64,000 nt of DNA from assembly GCA_034640345.1 (NCBI GenBank), contig JAXRVH010000001.1, forward strand, positions 248,001-312,000, written 5' to 3'. This stretch comes from Drechslera avenae. Taxonomy: Eukaryota > Ascomycota > Dothideomycetes > Pleosporales > Pleosporaceae. Position numbers and translations under genes: made by a program. Below are positions 44,279 through 54,632 of the stretch, in pieces. Each line of letters begins with the position of its first letter. The stretch's first letter is position 1. The notes under the pieces are model-generated. The model saw only the letters and a list, made by a program, of their open reading frames with translations, was not told the origin of the DNA and ran no database searches.

Positions 44279-45680
44279 TCAGCACCCGAGATACTTGCTC
44301 TCCACCCATCGCGCCTCTTCGTCGTTTCCTAACCTCGCAATCACTATCTTGATGTCTGGAAACGCACTCAACACCCTATTCACACCCACCCGGCCTGCAG
44401 TATATGTAACGAACACTATCTTGTCCTCGGGGACGCCGTGGTCGACGAGCACTCTTACTGCCATCAGCGCCGCTGCACCCGTGGAAAACTGGGGATCCAA
44501 AACCAAAACCAGCCCATGCTCAGCGATGTTTGTTGGAAGGGCCCGAAAGTGCAGCTCTGGCTCACCAGTCCTATAGTTTGTCTGGATCAGCACTCTCCCT
44601 GTCCTGCAATCTGGGATTGTTCTTCGCAGGCCTGTCTCGAATGCACTTCCACCACGCAAAACTACCACAGCACTGACTTCTGCGTCCTTCTTTAGCCCCT
44701 GATATGTCGTACCCTGTGGCGTCATGACCTGACGCGGCGCAAATGGCAAAAAGTCCACCGCGGTCTCGATCAGCAGGGCGACCATGCGGTCAAAGTAGAA
44801 CAGAAAGTCTTCCCTCGACGTGGTCGGGTTGAGGAGTAGCGTATGCATTCCTTTAACTTGATTGGTCTGCTTGAGCACAATGGCATTCTCGCTCAAAGGG
44901 CTATCTTCTGCAATCTTGCCCAGGCGTCTCAGCTCTGTCTGGTGCTGCATACTTTTACTCCTTAGCGTCTGTCGAACCTGGTTGCTCACCATAGTAATCG
45001 CAACCTTGTTCTCTATGCCTCTCGGGATGATGAGATCGGCAATCTCTCGTTGCGGAGCGACGTATTTGTAGAAGTTGGGCTTAACAAAGCCAAACCACTG
45101 CTTGATGCAGCCTTCGATATCGCGACCTCGTTCTTTGACATCCCGCACAAGACGTCGAGAAAGGCAGAGGTCGGCATCGGCTTCTGCGAAGATTTTGAGA
45201 TCCAAAAGGTCGAGTACGCGAGGATCATGTAGAGCGAATATGCCTTCTAAGATCAAGACATGCGGAGAGTAGATTGTTGTGGTCTTGGGAAGACGAGCGT
45301 GCTTTTGGAAAGAGTAAATGGGTACTTCAGCAACTTTGCCACCCTTGATGTCCTTTAAGCGGTCGACTAAGATGTCGAAATCTATAGCATCTGGAGAATC
45401 AAAGTCGAACTCGTTCCGGAATGCCGCAGCAGATTGCTCTGGCGTCAGAGGTTTGTAGAACGAGTCCTACATGCAGTGTCCCTTAGCTGGTTGGAGCACG
45501 TGACCATGGTGCGAGGCTGGTACGAACCATAGACAAGATGACAACCCACGGCAAGTTCAGGGAGGCCACTATAGCCATCGCCAAAGATGTCTTGCCTGAT
45601 CCTGAACTACCAGCCACACCGATGATGCTGGCGTTGCCCCATGGCGGTTCGTAATGTGTCCTTCGGCCTGCAGAAGCCAT
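44279..45680 (-). CDS. URK1: uridine kinase with C-terminal UPRT-like domain (URK1 type)
   Basis: Exons 45528-45680 and 44279-45466 with a 61 bp intron give 446 residues. The P-loop GVAGSSGSGKTS is at residues 20-31 in exon 1. The family motif SMDSFYKPL is split by the intron. The substrate-binding FDFDSPDAID and ILEGIFALHDPRVLDLLDLKIF follow. The second half is UPRT-like: KGMHTLLLNPTTS, VLRGGSAFETGLRR and LVLDPQFSTGAAALMAV, where uracil phosphoribosyltransferases have a DPMLATG PRPP loop; the change suggests weak or no UPRT activity, as in other fungal URK1 proteins. The protein ends ESKYLGC. It phosphorylates uridine and cytidine in pyrimidine salvage in the cytosol. The donor GTTCGT is not the usual GTRNGT. 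The gene is convergent with PPG1, stop codons 195 bp apart. Confidence 0.95.
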
Positions 45681-46058
45681 GGTCGTAATGTGATTGTTTC
45701 CTGGGTGTGTTATGACTTTCCTATCTCATTTATCGTCAAGTCACACGTTTCGTAGCAAAACTTGACGATATAGATGGTGTGGTATCCAGGGTTCACACGT
45801 TCGGGTTTCTGCAGCAGGCGCTTGCAGCTGGACTTGCACATGTGGGCTCTGGCTTACATAACCTGCGACCCACACGCACTAGTCTCGCCAAGCTCGCAAG
45901 CTCAGTCTTTCTCTTCCACAACCCGAGCTCGCAAACATTCTTCTTTCCTTCACGCAGCAATTTTTGCGTGGCCGCCAGCACACTCGACCACCGGTCGGGC
46001 AGCTCGAATCATCTACTGATGGACGTCGGCTGAGGCTTGCTCGGCGCCTCGCTTCATC
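45681..46058. promoter_or_regulatory. divergent promoter region, URK1 / GID8, 378 bp
   Basis: Start codons face away from each other. CT-rich patches near 45895-45955 on the plus strand. No defined site recognised. Confidence 0.5.
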
Positions 46059-47266
46059 ATGGTAAGCTACAGCGCGTCCAATGTCGCAGTCGTTGCACGT
46101 ACTGACAGGCATGCAGAGCTCATCCACCGTTTCTGTGTCGGCTGCTACGCCTACGCAACATCCTTTCCAGAAGAAGGTTGATGATGTTAAGCCATCGAAG
46201 ACGTAAGTTGCCACCTATCCGCGCCACTGCCCCGTCCTCCTTCACATGATGATTTCAAAATAAGTTGGGAATCTCTCCGAAACAACGTGTGGAGAACATG
46301 TTAACTTGTATCTCTGATCTTGCAGTAGCTTCTGCTCTGCGCATCACTCTATTCCTATTTTGCGATGACCCAAGACAGTGGCACTAACGACTTGTCTGCA
46401 GGGACATCAACTTTGTCATTATGGACTACCTGGTCAGCGAAGGCTACCCTAGAGCAGCGGAAAAGTTTGCCAAGGAAGCCAACATCCACCTGCCTCTTGA
46501 AGAAGAGTCCATATTGGCCCGCGTAGAAATACGCCGGGCTATCCACGCCGGTGATATCGATACAGCTATCACTAAGATCAATGATCTGAATCCTCAGGTA
46601 CGTGTGATCCACACTCCCCCACCATAGTTTTTTTTGCAGGATTAAACTCAGTTTCATGCACCACGCATAACTTCTTTGATGATAATCAAACCTTCAGTCC
46701 TCAGTATGATTGCAAGCATCACCATATACTCATTTCGCACATTTGTTACTGGCCTTTGCTAATTTGTATATCAGATCTTAGATACAGACCCAGCCTTACA
46801 CTTCGCGTTGCTCCGGCTGCAGCTCATCGAGCTCATCCGGGCGTGCACCTCCTCTGCTACCTTCGATATGACCCCTGCCATCACCCCGGCGCTCAACTTT
46901 GCTTCAGCTCAGCTCGCTCCTCGCGCTGCCACAAATCCAGACTTTCTGAAGGATCTCGAGCTTACAATGTCCTTGCTTATCTTCCTCCCTGCACCGCCCG
47001 GCGAACTACAAAAGGAGCTCAAAGAGCTGCTTGAACCTTCACTTCGTCGAAACGTCGCAAGCAAGGTCAACGAGGCGATACTCACGAGTATGGGGGCGTC
47101 TGGCGAGTCCCGCATGAGAAGGCTAGTACGCCTGCGACAGTGGGTGGAGACAAAGGCACGAGCAGCCGGAAAGGATGTTCCTCCCAACTTACCTCTTGGG
47201 TTGCAAGAGGCGGACGAGCGGCCGGCCAATGGGAATGGCGAAGTTGCTGACGTTATGGTGCAGTAG
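46059..47266 (+). CDS. GID8: GID8 (LisH-CTLH-CRA) subunit of the GID/CTLH ubiquitin ligase
   Basis: Proposed exons 46059-46061, 46117-46202, 46402-46597 and 46775-47266, giving 258 residues. The LisH motif is INFVIMDYLVSEGYPRAAEKFAKEA, followed by a CTLH segment (RRAIHAGDIDTAITKINDLNPQ) and a CRA region ending in a charged tail. This order and size match Gid8/Dcr1 and human TWA1, which scaffold the GID E3 ligase that degrades gluconeogenic enzymes when glucose returns. Introns 2 and 3 (199 and 177 bp) are long for this window. The first coding exon would be the ATG alone, followed at once by GTAAGC and a 55 bp intron. If that intron is not used, an in-frame ATG at 46111 inside it gives nearly the same protein (MQSSSTV instead of MSSSTV, 259 residues). 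Confidence 0.88.
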
Positions 47267-48908
47267 AGAAGACACCTGCCGGCGCTGTGCGCCTGGTTCT
47301 CTACCAAGGAACATTGGCACTTGGATGATTATCGTTGCGACACCTTACAGTAATGACTTGCGCGGGTAGCACCATTTCAGAATTTCCATGAGAGCCACAA
47401 TACCACGCCAACACGAGTATGGGGTTTGGTACTTACTAAGTAAAAACTGAATAATCCATGATTACCTTCTTCTGATTCCCACACTGTGTCTATGATGTGC
47501 TGCAAATCCTGTCGATAGACGATTGCACTTCGCCCTGAACATGAACTACCATACCATGTATCATTGGACTACGACAAGTCATGATGGTGCTCAACTGCGC
47601 ATCAGGGTTCTCAAGGAGACACGGATATAAAGGAGAGGCTTTCCCCTCCGTACCTATCATCGGTGTTCCGGAGTCTTTCTCACTTCTCGGCCATATTGAG
47701 CAGCCCGCCAGCCGACTCGAGCGCAAACCCCCTCACATACGAGTTCCCCCGCATTCCCCAACTTTTCTAGACTCCTTTGCTCCGCGGTGCAGAATACCCG
47801 ACGAGCATGCCAGTGAGCAGCTTTCCGTACTACCCCGCGATTGCGGACGCGCTACGAAAACAACTCTGAGGACCTATAGGACCCAGGATCCCCGCGTGGT
47901 ACATCAGGAGCCGCATATGGTGGATTTGCTTCGAGGCTACCCCAAACAGTCCTATTGGTCCCTACCTTGCCCGACTTTCTTCATTAGGAGTCATTGATGC
48001 ATGGATACATGTGGCTGGAAGAGTGGGTACTTTGCGCTCGTCCGATCCAGTCGAGTTTTGTTGAACTTTGTGTGCACTCACATGAGCTGCTGCTGGTGGA
48101 GACGTGAGATGGAGTCGAGGCGCGGTTGAACCGAGCTGTGCCCGAAGCTGGGAGCGAGCGGCTGGATGATGGTGAGATGTTCATCATTACATGTTCACAG
48201 CATTTCAAAACCCATCCAACAGCTTAACAGAGGATAACAGGTTCCTTTGGTCGGTGCTGGCCGTGGACTGGCAGCGCTGAACGCACGACTATCAGACCAT
48301 ATTGTGCCAAAAGAAGCTAGTTGCTTGACGTCAAGAACACCCCACCCGCTTGATCCATCCTCCAAATCACCCCTCACACCACAGCAAACAAAACCTCTTG
48401 CCGGTACATTGATCCCTGGGCTGATTCCCACGCGCTAATGTCAGACCACGTCAACTTGGCATTCCTTAGCTGTGATCTTCGCCTTGCCCCGGAAACTTCG
48501 TGCTCACGCTATCATCATGATCCGGAAGACCATCCAATCCTCGCGCATCGACCCCTCTACAAGTCCACGTACATGTTTATCTGGCAACTGTTGACCAATC
48601 ACAATTGTCCTAGTCGATCTCCGAGTTTCCGGGATCCGGAATAGTGAGACGTGATTGTCATGGATGAACGGGACGCGTTGCTTTAGCTTCCTCTGAGAGG
48701 GCACGAGCGAATATACTCAAATACCAGTATCACGTGTAGGTATTACCAGATGGGGTAAGGGTGCGGGGGCTCTCACCCTCAAACAGTGAGTATATAAAGC
48801 TCACCTTCTCTGTGATGGTCAAGTCGTGCAACATCAATCGACTCTCGACTTCCACTGTCAGCACTTTTACCAATTCCAACTAAACCTTGCAAACCATATA
48901 CCGCCAAC
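47267..48908. promoter_or_regulatory. region upstream of alcohol dehydrogenase, 1.6 kb
   Basis: Tandem gap. It contains the GID8 3' UTR and the ADH promoter. An open frame of 138 codons (47581-47997, +) has no recognisable domain and is not called. A TATA box is present 118 bp before the ADH ATG. Confidence 0.55.
48791..48798 (+). promoter_or_regulatory. TATA box of the alcohol dehydrogenase gene
   Basis: TATATAAA (48791-48798) lies about 118 bp before the ATG at 48909, followed by a CT-rich leader with ACCATATACCGCC near the start. This is the clearest TATA element in the window and suits a highly or inducibly expressed gene. Confidence 0.65.
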
Positions 48909-50065
48909 ATGTCAGAAATCCCGAAAGAGCAATGGGCGCAAGTCATCGAGAAGACCGGCGGTCCCGTTGAGTACAAGAAGATTCCCGTCCAGAAGCCCGG
49001 CCCCGATGAGGTTCTCGTCAATATCAAGTACTCTGGTGTATGCCACACTGATCTACACGCTGTCAACGGTGACTGGCCACTGGTAAGCATACTCAGCAAC
49101 GATTATGCGTGGACAGATTCTGACTATCCCCAGGCTACCAAACTACCTCTGGTCGGTGGTCACGAAGGCGCTGGTGTGGTAGTTGCACGAGGAGAGCTGG
49201 TCAAGGATGTCGAGATTGGAGACTATGCAGGTATGTCGTGCGCCTCTCACAGCGTCAACATTGCTAATCCCCCTCAGGTGTCAAGTGGCTGAACGGTTCA
49301 TGCTTGGCCTGCGACTTTTGTCAACAAGCGGATGAGCCCCTATGCCCCAAACCTCTTCTCTCTGGATACACTGTCGACGGTACCTTCCAACAGTACTGCA
49401 TCGCCAAAGCCGCCCATGTAGCTCGTATCCCGAAAGAGTGCGACCTTGCCGCCATTGCTCCGGTTCTCTGCGCTGGTATCACCGTGTACAAGGGTCTGAA
49501 GGAGTCCGGCGTTAGGCCTGGACAGTACGCTGCTATCGTTGGTGCCGGAGGCGGCCTCGGATCTCTCGCTTGCCAGTACGCAAAAGCAATGGGGGTACGA
49601 ACGATTGCCATCGATGCCGGAGAGGAGAAGAGGAAGATGTGCACTCAAGACCTTGGTGCCGAGGCTTTTGTCGACTTCTCGACATCGAAGAACCTCGTGG
49701 CAGACGTACAGAAGGCGACGCCCGATGGCCTCGGTCCACACGTGGTGATCCTTGTGGCTGTCAACGAGAAGCCGTTCCAGCAAGCTGCAGAGTACGTGCG
49801 ACCACGTGGTACAGTCATCTGCATTGGCCTGCCAGCCGGTGCTTACCTAAGGGCACCCGTTTTCGAGACTGTCATCAAGATGATCCGGATCCAGGGTTCG
49901 TATGTCGGCAACCGCAAGGACAGTTCAGAGGCGATTGAATTCTTCCGCCGTGGCTTGATCAAGGCTCCATACAAGGTCGTTGGGCTGTCGGAACTGCAGA
50001 TGGTGTACGACAAGATGCACCAAGGCGCAATTGTTGGACGCTACGTCTTGGACACATCCAAGTAG
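48909..50065 (+). CDS. zinc-dependent alcohol dehydrogenase (ADH1 type)
   Basis: Exons 48909-49082, 49134-49230 and 49278-50065, with introns of 51 and 47 bp, give 352 residues, the normal size. Catalytic zinc ligands are C45 (GVCHTD) and the GHEGAG histidine H68. The structural zinc cysteines C99, C102, C105 and C113 are in NGSCLACDFCQQADEPLC, and the NAD-binding loop is GAGGGLGSLACQYA. Length and motifs match tetrameric fungal ADH1/ADH3-type enzymes that interconvert ethanol and acetaldehyde with NAD. There is no mitochondrial presequence, so it is cytosolic. A TATA box and pyrimidine-rich leader upstream suggest strong expression. Intron 1 has no in-frame stop and a length of 51, so unspliced transcripts would keep the frame with 17 extra residues near the active site. 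Confidence 0.96.
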
Positions 50066-50683
50066 TAGATGTGGTGGTGCGGTAAGGGGACTACTTATGA
50101 AGATGGATGGATGAACTGTATATAATGTTTGATGGATCCAATACAATGAGTTGAAAAAAGAAAAGAAAATGTATAACCCTTGTCCTTCTTTGCGTAGTGT
50201 GTTATCACGAGTCAGCGGCGTGTAAGGGAAGTCAAGATGAAGCAACAAGATAGGTGAAGTTTGGCAAATACAGTTCTTTTGCCTATAAAATGGACATTGA
50301 AATCCAAGGGTATATATTATGAACAAACAAAAAAAAACAGGGCCAGATTTATTGAGAGCCCGGAAAAAAAAAGAACGCAGTGGCTCAATGCAGTTATGTT
50401 TACCCCATCTCCTTTTTTTTCCCGAAACCAAACCCCAAAAAAATGTAAAAAAGATCGTAGTATTAGTTATGGCAGTATTCTACTCATGACGTCGTTAGTG
50501 TAAAAGGAAGATGCGGTGTAGGAGACCATATGCCGGAAACCCAAATCTGTCAAAGAGGGACTTTCAAGCGCCAATTCCCTTTTTTGTTGATGCTGAATTT
50601 TGAGTAATACAAGGGCGGAAGAGGAAGAGGAAAAAGAAAAGGTTGAGAGCAGGTCGGACAGGTGCAAACCAACAGTAACATGT
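50066..50683. other. convergent intergenic, 618 bp
   Basis: 3' ends of ADH and the Zn2Cys6 gene. Rich in A and T homopolymers (about 50155-50165, 50328-50336, 50365-50374, 50413-50420), as expected for polyadenylation regions. No gene. Confidence 0.65.
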
Positions 50684-52299
50684 CTAGTAGAAATGCTGTC
50701 CGCCGTATCCGTTGACGCCACTTAGTGGCGGTTGGAGTAATGTCGGCGGTTGCTGTTGCTGAACAATGTTTGCTGGTACGTAATGTGTCTGGTAGGGGTG
50801 TTGTGGCATGCTGAAGTCTGCCACTAGGAGTGGGTTACCAAAGCCCGTTGGCCGTCTTGGTACTGGAGCCGGGGGGGCTATTGATACCTGCGGCATCTGT
50901 TGCTGGACTACGATTTGTGGCTGTTGCTGATACATGACGTTTCCGTCCTGCATGTGGCCGTTGAGATGCTGTTGCTGTTGCTGTTGTTGTGGCGGTTGCT
51001 GTGGCGGCGGTTGTTGCTGTGGCGGCTTCTGATCCTGACTCTGAGGCGTGTCCCAGCCCCATTTCTGTTTTAGTTCGGTGTTGACGAAACCAACTCGCCA
51101 GCCTGTTTCTTGCCGAATCTTGTCGAATATCTGGAGTACTTCTTCCTGTTCTCTTCGATCTGTTAGAGGCTCAGCAGCAATGGCAAGTGACCTGAGCGCC
51201 ACACTAGCGACGCCACGATCCTTGACGTGTGCGCTAATACCGCAAATGAATTTGGAATTTTGCTCTAGCATAGCCCACATGTCGGGTTCGCTTGGACCCT
51301 GAATCGGATTGATCTGGGCTAGCAAGACCATGGAGGTGTGGTAGAAGAGCCGCGCAATGATCGATGCTCTCTTGATTAGCCAGACTTCGGGAAAGGCTGA
51401 TCCGGATATCGTCTGTCCCGGGTACAGGTAAGCCATGGGATGCATAGTGCGCGGTATGCTGTCGTTCCATCTGTCAGCCATGTCCTTTAGCCTAAGCCAT
51501 TCGTTGTGTCGTTCCTGGAGTGTCTGTCTCGCAATGTCTGGGTTCCGGGGTATGGAAGCGCGGAAATTGCAGATCCTCGCAACGACATAGAGAATACGAT
51601 GTGTCCACACTTCTTCCTTGCCAGACTCGGTCTCTGGGGTAAAGTCCATTTCAATGCCCCATTCGTCTGGATCCCAAGCGACCTGCCAATTAAAGTGCAG
51701 GCAGCTCAAAATCTCCATGCCCACATTCAGCCAGAAACACGCGGCTCCGATGCCAGTAGACCTAGCATTCCAGCGGCATTCCTTGATCAGGGCTCGAGCC
51801 CCCGCAATGTGGTTCATCCGCTGTAGCGCACGCTCACCCATGATTTCGTAAACGTTGAGTATGACGGCCGTGGTTGCGCAGAGGATAGTGTCACGGTCAG
51901 GGTCCTGCAGCGAGTGCAGCAGATCGCGTGTGGCCACGTCGTAATAATGCAGTGCCTTTTCCTCGCTGTACTTTGGGTTAACAAGAGCCAGATGGCGTGC
52001 CCCGCATGCGAGGAAGGCGTGCAGCAGCATGGGTTCGTTGAGGGCATGGAAGGGTAGCAAGCGCGAGAAGTGCTTGTGGGCATCCATGCTGTCCATCCAT
52101 ATACCGATTTCCTCGACAAAGACCTGCATGTACAGCACCTCTTCTTGGGTTTTTAGATAGTCGCGCTTGGGCATGACCCCCGGACTCGCCGAGTGCTCCA
52201 TGGTGTAGGAGGATGGTGTGGGGTTGTTTGAGTAACTGGACACTAGTCTGGTCAGCAACGGGTTGTATATGCATTTAGCAGCACTTACGGGATCGTGCA

Positions 52300-52333
<34 letters not shown>

Positions 52334-52847
52334 GCTGCTGTGTCCGTTGTTGATCAAAGTTGTAGTTTATCTGAGCCTGCTGGTACGAGTCTTGTGTGAT
52401 GCCCTGCATTTGAGGAATGTGCTGACGCGATGCTGCTGGTGGGCCCATGTCGAAGCCGTTGTTAGCCACGGGCAGGTGGGAATCCATGTCCTCTACCGGG
52501 TACATTTCTCGGCCGCCCACATACTCGGATGCAATGGTCCTCGATTCGTCCATGAAGGCTACTTGATAGTCTATGCCTTGGGGTATTATGTATGCATTTC
52601 TCTCGCATGTGGTGTCGAGGAAGTTGAGTTTCTTGCCCCAGTTGCACTCGCGCTGCGACTTGAGGCAGTTGTGGCAGGTTGGCTTGGTCTCATCGCATTT
52701 GAGATGGCGTTCTCGGCATGTCAGACAGCCAGTGCGCGTCCTTTTTGGCTTTTCCTCGGGCGTTGCATCGCTGGCTCTCTTGCGGGTGGGCAGCGGCTTA
52801 CTTCCGGGAGAGTCATTGTTGGATGGAGGTGTGGCAGTACCGGTCAT
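50684..52847 (-). CDS. Zn2Cys6 transcription factor with Fungal_trans_2-like domain
   Basis: Exons 52289-52847 and 50684-52242 with a 46 bp intron (GTAAGT...ACTAG) give 705 residues. The binuclear zinc cluster is GCLTCRERHLKCDETKPTC followed by HNCLKSQREC, at residues about 40-68, preceded by a basic KPKRTRT segment. A Q-rich region ends exon 1, with about 13 consecutive Gln. The second exon carries the helical regulatory domain of the PF11951 kind (LLHAFLACGARHLALVNPKYSEEKA, YYDVATRDLL, ACFWLNVGMEILSCL) and a Q/P-rich C-terminus likely to be an activation region. The protein is a nuclear DNA-binding regulator with unknown targets. The gene neighbours (ADH on one side, ASA1 on the other) do not reveal its pathway. 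The first true ATG in frame is at 52847. Confidence 0.92.
52300..52340 (-). repeat. CAA/CAG glutamine repeat at the end of exon 1 of the Zn2Cys6 gene
   Basis: About 12 uninterrupted GTT units on the plus strand followed by GCT units. On the coding strand it is a poly-Gln run that stops 12 bases before the splice donor. In another frame it reads poly-Asn. Confidence 0.9.
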
Positions 52848-53755
52848 GGTGGCGTCCTTTTGCTGCACACGGCTCGTCCGGAAATAGGTCGCTGTGCCGT
52901 GGGGTGTGCCGGGCAATGGGCGACCACGACCCTGTGGCAGGGCGTGCGGCGAGGGAAATGCGTTGACCCCTCCAGTTCGGTGTTCGATATGGCCAGTGGT
53001 GGAGTGGGTGCAGGAGCGAGGAAGGTGGCTTGGCCGAGGGCGGCTGGATGCGAGGCCGCAGTGTAAGACGGGGCGGAACGGGACTTGTTTCGAGTGCTCA
53101 AGAAGCGGATGCGAAGCGTGGTTGTGGAAACATGAATGGTAAAAGTATCCAGAGTTGGCGCACGGTCGGTTGGTGCGGACGTTAGACTCGTCTCGTCTCG
53201 TCTCGTATAGTGCCGGGCAATACGAAGATTGTGTGTAAAGGGAGGGCGGGTCACATGTGCTGGCGACGGTTGCGGAAATGCGACGGTATCAGGTATACAA
53301 GACGGGTCGGTAAATGGCAGTAATCCAAAAGGCCGAGAGAGAGAGAGAGGGGGGGGGAACACGAGTCGCTCAAAGGGCGGAAATATTGGATTATACCTGA
53401 GCGGGCGGGCGATGACGAAGAATAGGGAGCAACGAGCGAAGCGATCCTGGAACTGGGTGTCAGGGATCCAGGGTGGGCCAGTAGTGTAGGAGGGGCAGGA
53501 ATAGCCTAGGCTAGATGGTTCGGGCGCTGTTACATTGACAGCTCACTTGAAACAGCCACTTAGCAGATGTCGCGCCTCAGATCTGGTGGAGAGGCGGGCC
53601 TCGGGGATGCTCTGAACGGTGACGGCAAGCTGCACGGCAGCTGGGAGGGCAAGTGATCTGAGCCTGGTGTACGCCATAGCTACGACGGCAACGCACCAGC
53701 GCCATGATTTGCGCCCCCCCGACCCGGCAACCATGGCTTGTCGGCGACGTGAGGT

Positions 53756-53783
53756 GTGGTGGTGATGGTGGTGGTGGTGGTGG
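53756..53783. repeat. GGT/GAT trinucleotide microsatellite
   Basis: Eight to nine GGT units with one GAT interruption on the plus strand. Confidence 0.85.
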
Positions 53784-54195
53784 AAGGCAGCTCTCCCGCA
53801 GTCCACTGACGTCCATGAAGCCTGCAGGATTGCTCGCGCGAGCCCTCCATGTACCCGACGAGCGACAGATTGTGGCGCACAGTTGCAGCCCACGCCGGGC
53901 TGAGGATGGGGATTAGGGAACGGCCGGCCTCGCAGACGCAGGCAAGCGGCTCGTCTGCATGCTGCGTCACACCCGGCCGTCTTCAACGCTCCGAGCGGTG
54001 CTGACTGGCTGTATAGGCGTCGGTATAATCTTGTAGACTTTTGGCGGGAGGCGAATGAGCTTACGACCAAAATAGCCCCATCCCTGTCGACATCGCCAAT
54101 CTCTCGTCTGTCCGAGCGCGGCGGACGCCTCAACAGTGATATCCAAGCTGGAGCCGAAGGGGGAATAAAGGCCACGGCCGAATACCACGAACGCG

Positions 54196-54206
54196 CCCCC
54201 CCCCCC
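54196..54206 (+). repeat. poly-C tract upstream of ASA1
   Basis: Eleven C on the ASA1 sense strand; a second, interrupted C run follows near 54335-54348. Confidence 0.85.
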
Positions 54207-54379
54207 TTGGAACAATAATCATACATGCATAGATACCGCTCCGACGTCAAGGTGCCTGCAGCAACGGCCAGACTAGCCTCAACCCGCCCATGGCCATCTT
54301 CTTGCCCAGCCCATGCCATGGCCGAGTGCGCGCCCCCCCACCCCCCCTTCTCTCCTCTCGCCTCGCCTCCCCCCTCTCG

Positions 54380-54437
54380 TGACTGCGACTGCGACTACGA
54401 CTGCGACTACGACTACGCCTACGCCTACGACTACGAC
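54380..54437 (+). repeat. hexamer array GACTGC/GACTAC/GCCTAC
   Basis: Nine to ten consecutive 6 bp units differing at two positions, in the region just before ASA1. It is followed directly by the 12 bp perfect palindrome TGTACCGGTACA at 54438-54449. Confidence 0.85.
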
Positions 54438-54632
54438 TGTACCGGTACAGGGCCGCGGTCTGGGCTGGGTCCTTGCATGTGCATGTCTCCTGCACCCGCA
54501 CCCGCGCATCTACCCATCGTTTGTTTTGTGCGCTTTAACCGAGATAGCACCGTTCATCGTTGGCCCCACCTATCGTTCCTCGACGATCCGCCCTCGTGCC
54601 GGCCTGCCCGAAATTAACACCTCAGCTTACAC

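Larger units (their letters stand above)
52848..54632. promoter_or_regulatory. divergent intergenic, 1.8 kb, Zn2Cys6 gene / ASA1
   Basis: Long shared upstream region with several simple repeats: TCTCG units near 53186-53206, GAGA then a 9-base G run near 53336-53358, GGT units near 53756-53783, C runs near 54196-54206 and 54335-54348, and a hexamer array near 54380-54437. Open frames of up to 258 codons here are built from these repeats and are not called. Confidence 0.55.

Noticed and set aside
47581..47997. 138-codon open frame between GID8 and ADH
   Set aside because: No domain; all three frames here contain partly protein-like pieces broken by stops. An old gene relic is possible but I could not identify a family.
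53543..54319. 258-codon open frame on the minus strand
   Set aside because: Built largely from the GGT microsatellite (poly-His run) and C-rich DNA; no start context or domain.
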